A DNA stretch of 64,000 nt, from the NCBI RefSeq assembly GCF_000005505.3, contig NC_016133.3, positions 19,840,001 to 19,904,000 of the forward strand, given 5' to 3'. The notes beneath the pieces were generated by a model. The model saw nothing but the letters and a program-made list of their open reading frames with translations, ran no database searches and had not been told where the DNA came from. Position numbers and translations under genes: made by a program. This document shows, one piece after another, positions 63,842 through 64,000 of this stretch. The stretch comes from Brachypodium distachyon. Taxonomy: Eukaryota > Streptophyta > Magnoliopsida > Poales > Poaceae. Every line of letters starts with the position of its first letter. Position 1 is the stretch's first letter.

Positions 63842-64000
63842 CTGTAATGCAACGGCACAAGGGTCAATATGCATCATGGTGTCGCGATCAGATTTTTGCT
63901 TTGCATCTCACAGGATCCTGAATCAACAGAGATGGGATTTCAGTGATTCAGTCTTACCGTAGCTGGGCTATGAGGAGGCAGATGCATGGGAGGGGATGGA
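63842..64000. other. Right edge, upstream of the FAR1-related gene
   Basis: Presumed 5' leader or intron of the FAR1-related gene (a CAG read on the minus strand precedes its first ATG). Nothing else can be called before the window ends. Confidence 0.3.

Overview
The window is nuclear DNA of a grass, most likely a Triticeae cereal (wheat/barley/Aegilops group). Reasons: genes with GC-rich coding sequence and GT-AG introns, several Stowaway MITEs with TA target duplications, nested Gypsy, Copia, LINE and Mutator elements, and a typical grass F-box gene tail, FAE1-type ketoacyl-CoA synthase, cytosolic sulfotransferase and LRR receptor kinase. The clade is an inference; no organism label is visible.

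Layout. 1-376: 3' end of an F-box-type gene. 2.4-6.3 kb: a head-to-head pair of organellar small heat shock protein genes with the same phase-1 intron; the intron of the first carries a Stowaway MITE. 8.2-9.9 kb: an intronless 3-ketoacyl-CoA synthase with its full catalytic triad. 10-24 kb: no convincing host gene; it holds a >1 kb inverted repeat (15.2-16.3 kb against 19.4-22.9 kb, the second arm split by a 2.5 kb insertion) whose spacer is full of satellite-like repeats. 25.1-26.6 kb: an intact sulfotransferase plus a tandem 3' fragment of a paralogue. 27.9-35.1 kb: an LTR and a degenerate Tat-lineage Ty3/Gypsy fragment (pol on minus, antisense extra ORF on plus), bracketed by a 404 bp direct duplication. 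35.9-42.1 kb: a 6.2 kb LINE on the minus strand with a perfect 15 bp target-site duplication. 42.3-45.9 kb: a two-exon LRR receptor kinase on the minus strand. 46-52.7 kb: MITEs and the 3' end of a Copia element.

The most notable object is at 52,780-61,887: a 9.1 kb Mutator-like element with long terminal inverted repeats and a perfect 9 bp target-site duplication. It carries three plus-strand genes: a MURA transposase with one in-frame TAG, a multi-exon plant-mobile-domain gene, and a two-exon GRF-type zinc-finger/coiled-coil gene. The third gene is preceded by a 26 bp minisatellite whose unit contains GGCGGGAAA, an E2F-type site, just upstream of a TATA box. The first gene is preceded by about 14 copies of a 43 bp repeat. 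Right of it lies a truncated FAR1-related gene (62.5-63.8 kb, minus), a host family that descends from such transposases.

The host genes point to stress proteostasis (sHSPs), very-long-chain lipid synthesis (KCS), sulfation and receptor signalling. They look like unrelated neighbours, not a functional cluster. Most internal stops in the transposons are TAG where CAG (Gln) would fit, as expected from deamination at methylated CHG sites.
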